From Cedecea neteri NBRC 105707 = ATCC 33855 (GTDB lineage Bacteria; Pseudomonadota; Gammaproteobacteria; Enterobacterales; Enterobacteriaceae): a stretch of 64,000 bases of DNA. Shown here piece by piece: positions 1-11,717 of the stretch. Position 1 is the first letter of the stretch, and the number at the start of each line of letters is the position of its first letter. Made by a program: the position numbers and the translations under genes. The stretch is taken from assembly GCF_001571265.1 (NCBI RefSeq), contig NZ_BCTL01000001.1, forward strand, positions 62,001 to 126,000, given 5' to 3'. The notes below the pieces were generated by a model. That model searched no databases. It was not told the DNA's origin and saw only the letters and a list, made by a program, of their open reading frames with translations.

Positions 1-174
1 GAAATAGGCCAACAGATCCCCGGCCAGCTTTATTCTGCCGTGGCGGAAGTGCTGGCCTGGGTCTGGCAGCTGCGCCGCTGGCGCGTGGCGGGCGGCTTAA
101 TTCCGAAGAAACCTGAAAATCTGCCGGTGCCTGAGGCGCTGGACTTTGCAAACGAGAAGGACTCCGATGGCTAA
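1..174 (+). CDS. flhB: Flagellar export apparatus protein FlhB, C-terminal end only
   Basis: Frame 1 is open from the window edge and encodes the last 57 residues, ending in a stop at 172-174. The segment LAEVLAWVWQLRRW-like (here VAEVLAWVWQLRRWR) and the tail PVPEALDFANEK match the cytoplasmic C-terminus of FlhB, the switch protein of the flagellar type III export gate that changes substrate specificity from hook to filament. The gene starts outside the window. Its stop overlaps the flhA start by 8 bases, the usual translationally coupled flhBA arrangement. The identification rests on similarity recalled from E. coli plus the position ahead of flhA. Confidence 0.93.
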   Translation, partial: EIGQQIPGQLYSAVAEVLAWVWQLRRWRVAGGLIPKKPENLPVPEALDFANEKDSDG

Positions 175-2245
175 TCTGGCTGCGATGTTGCGCCTGCCGG
201 GCAACATGAAATCTGGGCAATGGCAAATTCTTGCGGGACCGGTACTGATCCTGCTGATTCTGTCGATGATGGTGCTGCCGCTGCCGCCGTTTGTCCTCGA
301 CCTGCTGTTTACCTTTAACATCGCGCTGTCGATCATGGTGTTGCTGGTGGCGATGTTCACCCAGCGCACGCTGGACTTCGCGGCTTTCCCTACCATTCTG
401 CTGTTTACCACTTTGCTGCGCCTGGCGCTGAACGTCGCCTCTACCCGTATTATCCTGCTGGAAGGGCATACCGGTGCCGCGGCGGCGGGTAAAGTGGTTG
501 AGGCGTTTGGCCACTTCCTGGTGGGCGGTAACTTTGCCATCGGTATCGTGGTGTTTATCATCCTGGTTATCATCAACTTTATGGTTATCACCAAGGGTGC
601 AGGGCGTATCGCCGAAGTGGGCGCGCGTTTTGTGCTGGACGGGATGCCGGGTAAACAGATGGCTATCGATGCCGACCTGAACGCCGGGATCATTGGCGAA
701 GAGGAAGCGAAAAAACGCCGTTCTGAAGTGACCCAGGAGGCTGACTTCTACGGCTCAATGGACGGGGCAAGTAAGTTTGTGCGCGGCGACGCCGTGGCCG
801 GGCTTATCATCATGGTGATTAACGTGGTCGGCGGCCTGATGGTCGGCGTTATCCAGCACGATATGGCGATGGGCGCGGCGGCACAAAGCTATACGCTGCT
901 GACCATCGGTGACGGCCTGGTGGCGCAGATCCCCGCGCTGGTGATCTCCACCGCTGCGGGCGTGATCGTTACCCGCGTGGCGACTGACCAGGACGTCGGT
1001 GAGCAGATGGTCACCCAGCTGTTCAATAATCCGCGCGTAATGCTGCTGGCCGCTGGCGTGCTGGGGCTGCTCGGCATGGTGCCGGGGATGCCGAACTTTG
1101 TTTTCCTGCTGTTTACCGCCGCACTGCTGGGCTTAGCCTGGTGGATGCGTGGTCGCCAGATGGCCGCGCCGGAAGCGCCTCAGCCGGTGAAAATGCCGGA
1201 TAATAATCAGGCCGTGGAAGCGACCTGGAATGACGTGCAGCTGGAAGATCCGCTGGGCATGGAAGTGGGCTATCGCCTGATTCCGATGGTCGATTTCCAG
1301 CAGGACGGCGAGCTGCTGGGCCGTATTCGCAGTATTCGTAAAAAATTCGCTCAGGAGATGGGGTTCCTGCCGCCGGTGGTGCATATCCGCGACAATATGG
1401 ATCTGCCTCCTGCACGTTACCGTATTCTGATGAAGGGCGTAGAAATCGGCAGCGGGGATGCTTACCCGGGCCGCTGGCTGGCAATTAACCCCGGCACGGC
1501 CGCCGGGACGTTACCGGGCGAGGCGACAATTGATCCGGCCTTTGGCCTTGCGGCTATCTGGATTGAAAGCGCATTGAAAGAGCAGGCGCAGATTCAGGGC
1601 TTCACCGTGGTTGAAGCGAGTACCGTGGTGGCAACGCACCTGAACCACCTTATCGGGCAGTTTGCGCCGGAGCTTTTTGGCCGCCAGGAAGCGCAGCAGC
1701 TGCTTGATCGCGTCACGCAGGAAATGCCTAAGCTGACCGAAGACCTGATCCCAGCGGTGGTGACGCTGACCACGCTGCATAAAGTGTTGCAAAACTTGCT
1801 TGAAGAGAAGGTGCCGATCCGCGATATGCGTACCATTCTCGAAACGCTGGCGGAGCATGCGCCTATTCAGAGCGATCCGCATGAATTGACCGCCGTGGTT
1901 CGCGTGGCGCTGGGCAGGGCTATCACGCAGCAATGGTTCCCAGGCACCGGCGAAGTTCAGGTCATTGGGCTGGATGCCTCGCTTGAGCGTCTGCTGCTGC
2001 AGGCATTGCAGGGCGGTGGCGGCCTTGAGCCGGGGCTGGCCGATCGCCTGCTGGAACAGACTCAGGATGCGTTACAGCGTCAGGAGATGTTGGGTGCGCC
2101 GCCGGTTCTGTTGGTGAACCACGCCCTGCGTCCGCTGCTGGCGCGTTTCTTACGCAGAACGCTGCCTCAGCTGGTGGTCCTGTCGAGCCTCGAGCTGTCT
2201 GACAACCGTAACATCCGTATGACGGCCACAATCGGAGCGAAATAA
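167..2245 (+). CDS. flhA: Flagellar export gate protein FlhA
   Basis: Encodes 692 residues, the same length as E. coli FlhA, if started at the ATG inside the end of flhB (MANLAAMLRLPG). An in-frame upstream start would add seven residues and lacks the family N-terminus. The N-terminal half has about eight hydrophobic segments and the FHIPEP-family core (TLLRLALNVASTRIIL, GARFVLDGMPGKQMAIDADL); the C-terminal half (roughly residue 330 on) is the soluble ring domain that docks chaperone-substrate complexes. FlhA forms the nonameric inner-membrane export gate of the flagellar type III system, working with FlhB. No frameshift or missing block is visible. Confidence 0.97.
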   Translation: MANLAAMLRLPGNMKSGQWQILAGPVLILLILSMMVLPLPPFVLDLLFTFNIALSIMVLLVAMFTQRTLDFAAFPTILLFTTLLRLALNVASTRIILLEGHTGAAAAGKVVEAFGHFLVGGNFAIGIVVFIILVIINFMVITKGAGRIAEVGARFVLDGMPGKQMAIDADLNAGIIGEEEAKKRRSEVTQEADFYGSMDGASKFVRGDAVAGLIIMVINVVGGLMVGVIQHDMAMGAAAQSYTLLTIGDGLVAQIPALVISTAAGVIVTRVATDQDVGEQMVTQLFNNPRVMLLAAGVLGLLGMVPGMPNFVFLLFTAALLGLAWWMRGRQMAAPEAPQPVKMPDNNQAVEATWNDVQLEDPLGMEVGYRLIPMVDFQQDGELLGRIRSIRKKFAQEMGFLPPVVHIRDNMDLPPARYRILMKGVEIGSGDAYPGRWLAINPGTAAGTLPGEATIDPAFGLAAIWIESALKEQAQIQGFTVVEASTVVATHLNHLIGQFAPELFGRQEAQQLLDRVTQEMPKLTEDLIPAVVTLTTLHKVLQNLLEEKVPIRDMRTILETLAEHAPIQSDPHELTAVVRVALGRAITQQWFPGTGEVQVIGLDASLERLLLQALQGGGGLEPGLADRLLEQTQDALQRQEMLGAPPVLLVNHALRPLLARFLRRTLPQLVVLSSLELSDNRNIRMTATIGAK

Positions 2246-2248
2246 AGA

Positions 2249-2644
2249 ATGAAAGCGTTACTTTTGATGCTGCTGGTGCCGTTTGGTGCGCTGGCGTTAG
2301 GTGAGGGCTCATGGCAGGACAGCGGTATCGGCGTAACGCTGAGCAACCGTGGCGTGACGGCATCGTCCCGGCCGCTGAAACCGATGCAGCCCGTGACCGG
2401 CAGAATGACGCTGATTGCCTGGACCTATGTGCTGGATGGCCCGACGCCTGCCGGACTGACGGTCAAACTTTGCTCGCCAACCAATTGCACGCCTCTCGAG
2501 GGCGATAACGGCACCACACGCGGCCTGACCAACACCGATGCGAATCAGCCTTTGCGGTTTGTCTGGGAAGTGCCGGGCGGCGGCTCGATGTACCCGCCGC
2601 TGCGGGTGCGCAGTAATCAGGTTATTGTTAACTACGTCCAGTAA
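2249..2644 (+). CDS. flhE: Flagellar protein FlhE, periplasmic
   Basis: A 131-residue protein starting three bases after the flhA stop, third gene of flhBAE. The first 17 residues (MKALLLMLLVPFGALAL) are a signal peptide; two cysteines in CSPTNC could form a disulfide in the periplasm. FlhE is described in Salmonella and E. coli as a periplasmic accessory protein that limits proton leakage through the flagellar export channel; it is not required for filament assembly. E. coli FlhE is 130 residues, so this copy is full length. Confidence 0.93.
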   Translation: MKALLLMLLVPFGALALGEGSWQDSGIGVTLSNRGVTASSRPLKPMQPVTGRMTLIAWTYVLDGPTPAGLTVKLCSPTNCTPLEGDNGTTRGLTNTDANQPLRFVWEVPGGGSMYPPLRVRSNQVIVNYVQ

Positions 2645-2722
2645 GCCTCTGGTTTCGTCAACCGGTCTGTATGCGTGTTAATGCATTGTTCTCCTGACAA
2701 TGTCTGATTCGTCTAAAAAAGA

Positions 2723-2749
2723 AAACCCGGCACACTGGCCGGGTTTGTT
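2723..2749. terminator. Bidirectional terminator between flhE and argS
   Basis: Inverted repeat AAACCCGG(C) / (G)CCGGGTTT with a short loop, flanked by A-rich sequence on the left and T-rich sequence on the right, between the convergent genes flhE and argS. It can serve both strands. Confidence 0.85.
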
Positions 2750-2766
2750 GTTTCTACGTCTGAGAC

Positions 2767-4500
2767 TTACATACGCTCTACGGTTTCGATACCCAACGTA
2801 TCCAGACCCAGCTTCAGGGTCTTCGCGGTGAGCAGCGCCAGCTTCAGGCGGCTATTGCGGGTCGCTTCATCGGCGGCGCTGAGAATCGGGCAGTGTTCGT
2901 AGAAGCCGGAGAACAGGCCTGCTACATCGTAAAGGTAAGCGCACATGACGTGCGGGGTACCGTCGCGAGCAACCACGTTCAGCGTCTCTTCAAACTGCAG
3001 CAGGCGAGCGGCCAGCTGGGCCTCACGATCTTCGGCAATCACAACTTTGGCTTTCAGCAGTTCGGCTTCGCCGAGGTTTGCCTTGCGGAACACGGACAGC
3101 ACGCGGGTGTAGGCGTATTGCATATATGGCGCGGTATTGCCTTCAAAGGCCAGCATGTTGTCCCAGTCGAAGATGTAGTCCGTGGTACGACTCTTGGACA
3201 GGTCAGCGTATTTCACCGCGCCAATACCTACCGCTTTTGCCAGATTTTCCAGTTCGTCCGCAGGCATGTCCGGGTTTTTCGCCGCAACCAAGCCGCGGGC
3301 GCGTTCCATCGCTTCATCTAGCAGATCGGTTAACTTCACGGTGCCGCCGGAGCGGGTTTTGAACGGTTTGCCGTCTTTGCCCAGCATCATGCCGAACATC
3401 TGATGCTCCAGCGTGACGGACTCAGGCACGTAACCTGCTTTGCGCACGATGGTCCACGCCTGCATCAGGTGCTGGTGCTGGCGGGAGTCGATGAAGTACA
3501 GCACGCGGTCGGCATGCAGGGTTTCGTAGCGGTATTTCGCGCAGGCGATGTCGGTGGTGGTGTACAGATAACCGCCGTCTTTCTTCTGGATGATCACGCC
3601 CATCGGGTCGCCGTCTTTGTTCTTGAACTCGTCAAGGAACACCACGGTCGCGCCTTCGCTTTCTACCGCCAGACCTTTCTCTTTCAGGTCGGCAACAATT
3701 CCTGGCAGCATTGGGTTGTAAAGGCTTTCACCCATGACGTCATCGCGGGTCAGCGTCACGTTGAGGCGCTGATAGGTTTTCTGGTTCTGCGTCATGGTGA
3801 TGTCGACCAGCTTGCGCCACATCTCACGACAGTATTCGTCGCCGCCCTGCAGCTTAACGACGTAGCCGCGTGCACGCTCGGCAAAGGCTTCGTCTTCGTC
3901 GTAGTGCTTTTTGGCGGCGCGGTAAAACTCTTCCAGGTCAGCCAGGGCCATTTCGCCGGCGTTTTCCTGCTGCTGTTTTTCCAGGAAGGCGATGAGCATG
4001 CCGAACTGGGTACCCCAGTCGCCGACGTGGTTCGCGCGGATGACTTTGTGGCCCAGGAATTCCAGGGTACGTACGGCGGCATCGCCAATGATGGTGGAGC
4101 GGATATGGCCCACGTGCATCTCTTTGGCAACATTCGGCGCGGAATAGTCCACCACGATAGTTTGCGGTTCAGACACGCTGACGCCCACGCGGTCAGACGC
4201 CACGGCTTGATCGACGTTTTTAGCGAGGAATGCCGGGTCGAGGAAAATATTGATAAAGCCTGGGCCTGCAATTTCAACTTTGCTGGCGATCCCGGTCAGA
4301 TCGAGGTTGGCGATGACCTTCTCTGCGACCTGTCGCGGCGGCATACCCAGCGTTTTAGCAACGGACATCACGCCATTGGCCTGGTAGTCGCCGAACTGGA
4401 CTTTTGCCGACTGACGAACCTGCGGCTCGCAGTCCGCTGGTGCGCCTGCAGCAATCAGCGCCTGGCTGACTTTTTCTGAGAGAAGAGACTGAATATTCAC
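2767..4500 (-). CDS. argS: Arginyl-tRNA synthetase
   Basis: Encodes 577 residues, identical in length to E. coli ArgRS. Class I signature: the HIGH-like motif appears as HVGH in [15 protein letters not shown] (about residue 130), and the KMSKS-like loop is degenerate ([10 protein letters not shown]), as is normal for ArgRS. The N-terminal additional domain (residues 1-110) and the C-terminal alpha-helical anticodon-binding domain ending GIETVERM are present. It charges tRNA-Arg in the cytoplasm and is essential. It is convergent with flhE and separated from the divergent yecM by about 240 bases that carry the promoters of both. Confidence 0.98.
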   Translation of the reverse strand: MNIQSLLSEKVSQALIAAGAPADCEPQVRQSAKVQFGDYQANGVMSVAKTLGMPPRQVAEKVIANLDLTGIASKVEIAGPGFINIFLDPAFLAKNVDQAVASDRVGVSVSEPQTIVVDYSAPNVAKEMHVGHIRSTIIGDAAVRTLEFLGHKVIRANHVGDWGTQFGMLIAFLEKQQQENAGEMALADLEEFYRAAKKHYDEDEAFAERARGYVVKLQGGDEYCREMWRKLVDITMTQNQKTYQRLNVTLTRDDVMGESLYNPMLPGIVADLKEKGLAVESEGATVVFLDEFKNKDGDPMGVIIQKKDGGYLYTTTDIACAKYRYETLHADRVLYFIDSRQHQHLMQAWTIVRKAGYVPESVTLEHQMFGMMLGKDGKPFKTRSGGTVKLTDLLDEAMERARGLVAAKNPDMPADELENLAKAVGIGAVKYADLSKSRTTDYIFDWDNMLAFEGNTAPYMQYAYTRVLSVFRKANLGEAELLKAKVVIAEDREAQLAARLLQFEETLNVVARDGTPHVMCAYLYDVAGLFSGFYEHCPILSAADEATRNSRLKLALLTAKTLKLGLDTLGIETVERM

Positions 4501-4744
4501 CGGGATACCTTACAATTTGTACTGGGCCGCCGCATCAAGGGCAGCCTGAAAATGAGGAACGAAACAGGGCGTGAGTATAACGTTATTTGCGGCCTGGCGT
4601 CAGCAAAAGCCTCGCTCACGGGCCGTGCAATTATTATTAACGGCGCAATGAATAACCATTCATCGGATTTTGGCCCCGGCGGGGAGTTGGCTCGCTCTCA
4701 GGAACAGGGTAGATTACGCGCTTTCTGAAAAAGAGGATGACGGC

Positions 4745-5311
4745 ATGGCAAACTGGCAGGCGGTAGATGAACTGCATGATATTTCGGCAGATCTGCCGAG
4801 ATTTACGAAAGCGTTAACAGAACTTGCCACTCGACTCGGGCTGGAAATTGCTCCGCTTGATGCCGATCACATTTCTTTGCGCTGCCACCAGAACGCAACC
4901 GCCGACCGCTGGCGTGCGGGGCTGGAAAAATGCGGCACGTTGCTGAGTGAAAATGTGATTAACGGTCGCCCGATTTGCTTATTCAAGCTGGATGAGCCGG
5001 TGTGCGTTGAGCACTGGCAGTTTACGGTGGTGGAGCTGCCCTGGCCGGGCGAAAAGCGTTACCCACACGAAGGCTGGGAGCACGTTGAAATTGTGCTCCC
5101 GGGCGAGCCGGAAACGCTTAACGCGCGGGCGCTGGATTTGCTGTCCGACGCCGGGCTGCGTGAAACGGGAATTTCGGTGAAAACCAGTTCACCGAAAGGA
5201 GAGCGTGAAAGGTTGCCTAACCCAACGCTTGCGGTGACCGACGGTAAAGTGACGATAAAATTCCACCCCTGGAGCATCGAGCAGATCGTCGCCAGTGAAC
5301 GGGCAGAGTGA
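4745..5311 (+). CDS. yecM: VOC-superfamily metalloprotein YecM
   Basis: Encodes 188 residues from the ATG of MANWQAVDELHD, which matches the E. coli YecM start and has GAGGATGA just upstream; an upstream in-frame start would add 25 unconserved residues. YecM has a vicinal-oxygen-chelate type fold and a putative metal site; its substrate is unknown. Conserved stretches include HISLRCHQNATADRW, FKLDEPV, ELPWPGEKRYPHEGWEHVEIVLPG and the C-terminal KFHPWSIEQIVASE. The stop is immediately followed by the stop of the opposite-strand C-S lyase, with no space for a terminator. Confidence 0.93.
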   Translation: MANWQAVDELHDISADLPRFTKALTELATRLGLEIAPLDADHISLRCHQNATADRWRAGLEKCGTLLSENVINGRPICLFKLDEPVCVEHWQFTVVELPWPGEKRYPHEGWEHVEIVLPGEPETLNARALDLLSDAGLRETGISVKTSSPKGERERLPNPTLAVTDGKVTIKFHPWSIEQIVASERAE

Positions 5312-6451
5312 TTAACGCTGCTTCACCGCGTTTTGCAGGCGACGGATGGCTTCATCAAGCACCGCCGCCGTACAGCCAAAGTTAATTCTTACAAACTGCT
5401 TCTCGCCGAAATCTGCTCCGGGCGAGAAACCCAGACCGGCATCAAGAAAGAACTCAGCCGGGTTCTCTACGCCTAATCCGCTGGCATCAACCCAGCCGAG
5501 GTACGTGGCTTCCGGGGACTGCATATTCAAACCTGGAATGTTGTTTACCGCGGTGACCAGCTTGTCACGGTTAGCGCGCAGATAAACCAGCAGTGCCTGC
5601 AGCCACGCCTCGCCGTCTCGCCAGGCCGCTTGCGCCGCCGTCAGAGCAAGGACATCGACTTCAGGCACAATGCCTGTGCGAGCCGCTTTGAACTTACGCC
5701 GCAGTTCAGGATTGGGAATAACGGCCACCGACGCGCCAAGCCCGGCAATATTAAAGGTTTTGGACGGAGAGAGCAGGGTAATGGAACGCTGCGCCGCGTC
5801 TTCGCCTAACGTCGCGAAAGGAATGTGTTTTGCGCCAGGCTCAAGCAATAAATCGCAGTGGATCTCATCGGAACAAACGACTAAATCGTGGCGCCGGGCA
5901 AAGGCCAGATGCTGTTCCAGTTCGTCACGGCGGTAAACCGTACCGCCAGGATTTTGCGGGTTACAGAGCAACAACAGTTTTTCATTGCCCCTCATGCTAG
6001 CCGCTAATGAATCAAGGTCGATAATCCAGCGTTTTTCTTTCAGCCTGAGTGGGGCATTAATCTGTGCCCGGCGGGCAAGCAGGGAGGCTTTGCGAAACGG
6101 TGGGTAGATAGGCGTGGGGGCTATCGTCGCTTCTGAATCAGCGGTAAAGGCTCGAACGCATAAATTCAGGCCAGCGACTACGCCGGGCAAAAAGACCAGC
6201 CATTCGGATTTGATGTGCCACTGATAGCGTTCGGCGAGCCTTTTTATGATGACGTCAATCAGCTCATGCGGGCGCGCACCATAGCCAAATACGCCGTGCT
6301 GGACGCGCGCGTGTAGCGCATCGAGGATGCAGGGCGGCGAGCGAAAATCCATATCAGCAACCCACATTGGCAGCACGTTTTCAGAAAATTTATTCCACTT
6401 CGAGCTGTCGCTGTGACGCCTGTCGATCCCTTCATCAAAATTGAATGCCAT
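5312..6451 (-). CDS. PatB/MalY-type PLP-dependent C-S lyase (aminotransferase fold)
   Basis: A 379-residue fold-type I PLP enzyme. The PLP lysine lies in LLSPSKTFNIAGLG, the cofactor-binding SDEIHCDLL and CNPQNPGGTVY segments precede it, and the N-terminal MWVADMDFRSPPCILDAL is typical of the MalY/PatB cystathionine beta-lyase subgroup. These enzymes cleave C-S bonds of cystathionine or cysteine conjugates to give pyruvate, ammonia and a thiol; the physiological substrate here cannot be told from sequence. E. coli K-12 has no gene at this point between yecM and cutC, so this is an accessory insertion. It diverges from cutC and abuts yecM stop to stop. Confidence 0.85.
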   Translation of the reverse strand: MAFNFDEGIDRRHSDSSKWNKFSENVLPMWVADMDFRSPPCILDALHARVQHGVFGYGARPHELIDVIIKRLAERYQWHIKSEWLVFLPGVVAGLNLCVRAFTADSEATIAPTPIYPPFRKASLLARRAQINAPLRLKEKRWIIDLDSLAASMRGNEKLLLLCNPQNPGGTVYRRDELEQHLAFARRHDLVVCSDEIHCDLLLEPGAKHIPFATLGEDAAQRSITLLSPSKTFNIAGLGASVAVIPNPELRRKFKAARTGIVPEVDVLALTAAQAAWRDGEAWLQALLVYLRANRDKLVTAVNNIPGLNMQSPEATYLGWVDASGLGVENPAEFFLDAGLGFSPGADFGEKQFVRINFGCTAAVLDEAIRRLQNAVKQR

Positions 6452-6542
6452 AGTACGCTACCTTTTTGTGGACCTCTTTTCAGATTATCATTCCGTGACG
6501 GGGACACAACCGGCGAACTGCAGGTTTTATCAGGAGTAATCA

Positions 6543-7292
6543 ATGGCTTTACTTGAAATATGCTGTTATGGAATAGATTGTGCTGTGACTGCAGAACAGG
6601 CCGGCGCGGACAGAATTGAACTCTGCTCGGCGCCTAAAGAAGGCGGGCTGACGCCCTCCGCTGGCGTGTTGCGCCAGGTAAGACAAAAAGTGTCGATTCC
6701 GGTGCATCCGATTATTCGCCCGCGCGGCGGTGACTTTTGTTACACCGACGGCGAATTTGCCACCATGCTCGAGGATATCGCTTTTGTACGAGAGCTCGGT
6801 TTCCCTGGGCTGGTGATCGGCATGCTTGATGAGGACGGCAATATTGATTTGCCGCGTATGGAGCAGGTGATGCAGGCCGCCGAAGGGATGGCCGTGACGT
6901 TCCACCGCGCCTTTGATATGTGCCATCATCCGCTGCAGGCGTTCGAACAGCTGGCGGCATTAGGCGTTGCGAGAATACTGACTTCAGGACAGCAGCAAAC
7001 GGCCGAAACGGGAATCTCACTTCTTCGGGAACTAAAACAGCATTCCCGTGCTCCAATTATTATGGCTGGCGCAGGCGTGCGTTTGAGCAACGTTAGTAAG
7101 TTTGTTGCAAACGGTATTGAAGAGTTGCACAGCTCGGCGGGGCGTTCGGTGCCTTCCCCGATGCGCTACCGCAAAGCAGGGGTTTCGATGAGCGCCGATG
7201 CTGAAGCCGATGAATTTAATCGTTACTGCGTGGATGCAGACGTAGTAGCGGCCATGAAAAACGCGCTGGCGGGATCAAACCCGTCGCACTGA
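6543..7292 (+). CDS. cutC: CutC family protein
   Basis: Encodes 249 residues (E. coli CutC 248). Shows the TIM-barrel CutC pattern: [20 protein letters not shown] near residue 22, [33 protein letters not shown] and IMAGAGVR. Originally linked to copper tolerance in E. coli, although that phenotype has been reassigned at least in part to the sRNA MicL encoded at the 3' end of the E. coli gene; the biochemical function of the protein remains unsettled. A terminator hairpin follows 50 bases downstream. E. coli torYZ, next in K-12, are absent. Confidence 0.95.
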   Translation: MALLEICCYGIDCAVTAEQAGADRIELCSAPKEGGLTPSAGVLRQVRQKVSIPVHPIIRPRGGDFCYTDGEFATMLEDIAFVRELGFPGLVIGMLDEDGNIDLPRMEQVMQAAEGMAVTFHRAFDMCHHPLQAFEQLAALGVARILTSGQQQTAETGISLLRELKQHSRAPIIMAGAGVRLSNVSKFVANGIEELHSSAGRSVPSPMRYRKAGVSMSADAEADEFNRYCVDADVVAAMKNALAGSNPSH

Positions 7293-7344
7293 AAAGATTT
7301 CTACCGCGCATCATGTCGCCCAATATGATGCTTGCTCGTACCAG

Positions 7345-7372
7345 GCCCCGGCGGATTGCTGGGGCTTTTTTT
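7345..7372 (+). terminator. Terminator downstream of cutC
   Basis: Stem GCCCCGGC / GCTGGGGC (one G-U pair) with a five-base loop, followed by a run of seven T. In E. coli the end of the cutC transcript doubles as the sRNA MicL; this spot is where such a 3'-derived sRNA would end, but I could not confirm the MicL seed sequence here. Confidence 0.8.
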
Positions 7373-7517
7373 ATTTTGTAATCCGTGAAGCGTTATGTAA
7401 CTGGTTCTGCTTTTTTTGCACACATTGTTTAACATCGTTTGCCAGTCACTTACGTTACAAAACACCCCATTGTGAATAATCCTCTCCGACAACTATCAAT
7501 GTTAGAGGGAATTAAAA

Positions 7518-7796
7518 ATGAAAAAAATAACTGCAACTGTGATCCTGGCTCTGTCATCCGTCTTTGCATCTGCCGCTTTTGCCGCACCACTGCCTCAGGT
7601 GCTTAACGGCAGCGCCGTGGGTGAGGAGCAAATTGGGGTGGTTTCCGTCAACGGCGTTCGCGGCAGCACCGATGACGCTATCAACCAGCTTCAGGTCAAA
7701 GCCGAGAAAATCGGCGGCAGCAAAATTAACATTACCGGCCTTGGCACACCGAGCGACTCCAGCCTGTGGAGCGGTACCGCACAGGTCTATCGCTAA
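7518..7796 (+). CDS. YdgH/BhsA/McbA-like (DUF1471) periplasmic stress protein
   Basis: A 92-residue protein with a clear signal peptide (MKKITATVILALSSVFASAAFA) and a mature domain typical of the DUF1471 family: IGVVSVNGVRGSTDDAINQLQVKAEKIG, then INITGLG and the terminal AQVYR. GAGGGA lies 8 bases before the ATG. Members of this family (BhsA, McbA, YhcN, YdgH) are small secreted proteins induced by envelope, acid or oxidative stress. Which paralogue this one corresponds to is not clear, so no symbol is given. It is a single-gene unit between two terminators. Confidence 0.88.
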   Translation: MKKITATVILALSSVFASAAFAAPLPQVLNGSAVGEEQIGVVSVNGVRGSTDDAINQLQVKAEKIGGSKINITGLGTPSDSSLWSGTAQVYR

Positions 7797-7810
7797 GTGA
7801 TAGCGAAGAC

Positions 7811-7842
7811 AAAAAACCCGGCATTCAGCGCCGGGTTTTTTG
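7811..7842. terminator. Bidirectional terminator between the DUF1471 gene and cmoB
   Basis: Strong hairpin AAAAAACCCGGC ... GCCGGGTTTTTT with A and T runs on both sides, separating two convergent genes. Confidence 0.92.
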
Positions 7843-7850
7843 TTTGCGGA

Positions 7851-9601
<1,751 letters not shown>

Positions 9602-9997
9602 TTAATGGAGCGAGAAAACCAACTCCCACGGCATATACCATAAGTTGGCTAATACCATCAGCAGCAGTGAACACCATGTGGCACCCATGCCGGAACGGCG
9701 CCAGCGAATAAGACGATGATGGTATCCGTAGTAATGCAGCAGGCGTCCGACCAGCAGCATAATACCGCAAATATGTACCATCCAGGTTTCGGCGCCGTCC
9801 ATCTCCATCAGCAATAAAAGCAGAAGGGAAATGGGAATATATTCCACCGCGTTGCCGTGAATACGAATGGCGCTTTGGAGTTCACTAAAGCCGCCGTCGC
9901 CGTAAGAAACGCGGTACTGCATGCGCAGGCGAACAACGTCGAACGAAAACTTAATTAACAGCAGAGCAGCCAGCACCGCATATAGCGCGCTTACCAT
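9602..9997 (-). CDS. yecN: MAPEG family inner membrane protein YecN
   Basis: A 131-residue protein with four hydrophobic segments, the length and topology of E. coli YecN. Belongs to the MAPEG family (membrane-associated eicosanoid and glutathione metabolism), recognisable from the N-terminal R-x-R-x-x-x ... G and the segment AIRIHGNAVEYIPISLLLLLLME (given here as its two halves: RIHGNAVEYIP and LLLLLME). Its substrate in enterobacteria is unknown. It lies between yecE and cmoA on the same strand. Confidence 0.92.
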   Translation of the reverse strand: MVSALYAVLAALLLIKFSFDVVRLRMQYRVSYGDGGFSELQSAIRIHGNAVEYIPISLLLLLLMEMDGAETWMVHICGIMLLVGRLLHYYGYHHRLIRWRRSGMGATWCSLLLMVLANLWYMPWELVFSLH

Positions 9998-10067
9998 ATT
10001 AACTCCATGTCGAAATAGCTACGGCTCACGCTATGATAGCTCGCAACCGGAGTGCTGTCGCTAGTGG

Positions 10068-10886
10068 TTAGAAAAGTGTGGCCTGTTGCGGGATCGCGGG
10101 CGGAGCACCTAATTCAGGAAAAGCGTGCTGTAGCGCGGGCCACAGGGTATGAACCAGTTCCGGCGCCTGGGCGATGTCCGGAGTGTGGAGGAAAAGGTAC
10201 GGCGTTGTTGTTGTCGCCCATTCCGGCAGCTTTTTTAACCAGACGTCGAACAGCGCGGCGTTTTGCACCATGTTATCGCTGCCGATAAACCGCACCAGGG
10301 GATTACTGGCCGTGACAATGGCGTGTACCGGGACTTTGGGCTTTTTGCGTTGGGCTTCCCGCACGGCTTCGTTGTGCGGTACGGCGCTATGAATAGGGCG
10401 GCTGTCGAGGATTGCACGGTTCACTTTGCGTTCGTGCAGGCCGCGGTTCAGCGCCTGCTCATCCGCGCCTTTGTCGAAAAAGGCCGGGTGCCGAACTTCA
10501 ACGCCATAGGTAAATTCTGCCGGCAACGCGTCGAGGAAATGCCACAAAGCGGGAAGATCGCCGGGCCCAAACGCTGCCGGTAACTGAAGCCAGTATTGCC
10601 CGATGCGGCCAGTCAGCGGTGACATGCGGTCGAAAAACTCGGCGGTGAGATCGCCACAGTTGCGAAGGGCGGCGGTGTGGGAAATGGTGGCGGGAAATTT
10701 AAAACAGAAGCGAAAACTGTCGCCTGTCATTTCCCGCCAGCGCTGTACGATTTCCGCTTTCGGCAGAGCGTACAGCGTGGTATTGCCTTCCACACAGTTG
10801 AAGTGGCGGGCATAATCTTCCAGCGAAGTGATGCCCAGCCGGTTCCATTTCGGGTGCTGCCACTGTGGAAGGCCGATGTAAATCAT
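10068..10886 (-). CDS. yecE: DUF72 family protein YecE
   Basis: Encodes 272 residues, equal to E. coli YecE. The start [43 protein letters not shown] and [13 protein letters not shown] are typical of DUF72, a TIM-barrel-like family without an assigned activity. Its start overlaps the stop of yecD by four bases, so yecD-yecE is a coupled pair. Confidence 0.93.
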   Translation of the reverse strand: MIYIGLPQWQHPKWNRLGITSLEDYARHFNCVEGNTTLYALPKAEIVQRWREMTGDSFRFCFKFPATISHTAALRNCGDLTAEFFDRMSPLTGRIGQYWLQLPAAFGPGDLPALWHFLDALPAEFTYGVEVRHPAFFDKGADEQALNRGLHERKVNRAILDSRPIHSAVPHNEAVREAQRKKPKVPVHAIVTASNPLVRFIGSDNMVQNAALFDVWLKKLPEWATTTTPYLFLHTPDIAQAPELVHTLWPALQHAFPELGAPPAIPQQATLF

Positions 10887-11449
10887 AGCGAGGCGATTAT
10901 CTCGTCGGTGCTGCGAATGCGTGAAATACGCGGGAAGATAAACTTCAGGCTGTGATTATGCTGCTCGGCGCTGGCGGCGCTGCAGGCATCTTCAGCCAGA
11001 ACCAGTGAGAAGCCCATTTCCCAGGCGTTGCGCGCGGTAGACTCGACGCCAATGTTGGTTGAAATACCGCACAGGACAATGGTGTCGATGCCGCGACGGC
11101 GCAGCTGCAGCTCCAGATCGGTGCCGTAAAACGCGCCCCACTGGCGTTTGGTCACTTCAAGGTCGCTGTCTTTTTTACCGAGCGCGGCCGGATAGCTCCA
11201 CCAGTTCTCTGGCAGGGCATGACCCGGAGGTGCGGCATCAACAGGTTGTTTCAGGGCTTCGGCGTAATCGGCCGACCAGCCCACGCGCACCATCACCACC
11301 GGCGAGCCGTTAGCGCGGAATTTCTCAGCCAGTCGCGCTGCACGAGCCACGACGTCGCTGGCGCTGTGGGGACCACCGGCAAACGGTAAAATGCCGTCCT
11401 GCAGGTCAATCACCACCAGGGCAGTATGGGATGCGTTGAGTTGTGTCAT
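10883..11449 (-). CDS. yecD: Isochorismatase-family hydrolase YecD
   Basis: Encodes 188 residues. The cysteine hydrolase fold shows an Asp in [14 protein letters not shown], a Lys in [13 protein letters not shown] and the nucleophilic Cys in [18 protein letters not shown]. The family includes isochorismatases and nicotinamidases; the substrate of YecD is not known. It is the first gene of a pair with yecE and is divergent from aspS, with about 270 bases between them. Confidence 0.93.
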   Translation of the reverse strand: MTQLNASHTALVVIDLQDGILPFAGGPHSASDVVARAARLAEKFRANGSPVVMVRVGWSADYAEALKQPVDAAPPGHALPENWWSYPAALGKKDSDLEVTKRQWGAFYGTDLELQLRRRGIDTIVLCGISTNIGVESTARNAWEMGFSLVLAEDACSAASAEQHNHSLKFIFPRISRIRSTDEIIASL

Positions 11450-11587
11450 TGTGACTCCGGTTAACAGGGGGGTTTAGGGTCAATACCTTACGCTGGAAGC
11501 CAGGTTGCTGAGTTTACAAATTTTGTTAATTTTTGTGAGAATCTGCAATACCGGCGCTGTGATTCGCGCCAGTCGGCGGTTTCGGGG

Positions 11588-11616
11588 TTATCGCCAGCCA
11601 TTATTTCCAGTATAAT
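11588..11616 (+). promoter_or_regulatory. Probable aspS promoter
   Basis: A perfect TATAAT (11611-11616) lies 17 bases after TTATCG, 102 bases upstream of the aspS ATG. The -35 is weak; the call rests on the -10 and the position. The leader between it and the gene contains a GC-rich inverted repeat around 11665-11690. Confidence 0.5.
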
Positions 11617-11717
11617 AGCCCCCTTTTTTCATCCAGTTGTGACAGTCGAAATAGCTGCCACCAAAGCGCCTGCCGTCGCAGGTGGCGGGTCGCGTGCAGC
11701 TGATTAAGGGATATCTC

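Noticed and set aside
3403..4479. 358-codon open frame antisense to argS
   Set aside because: Shadow of argS with the same composition artefact and no ribosome binding site or family signature.
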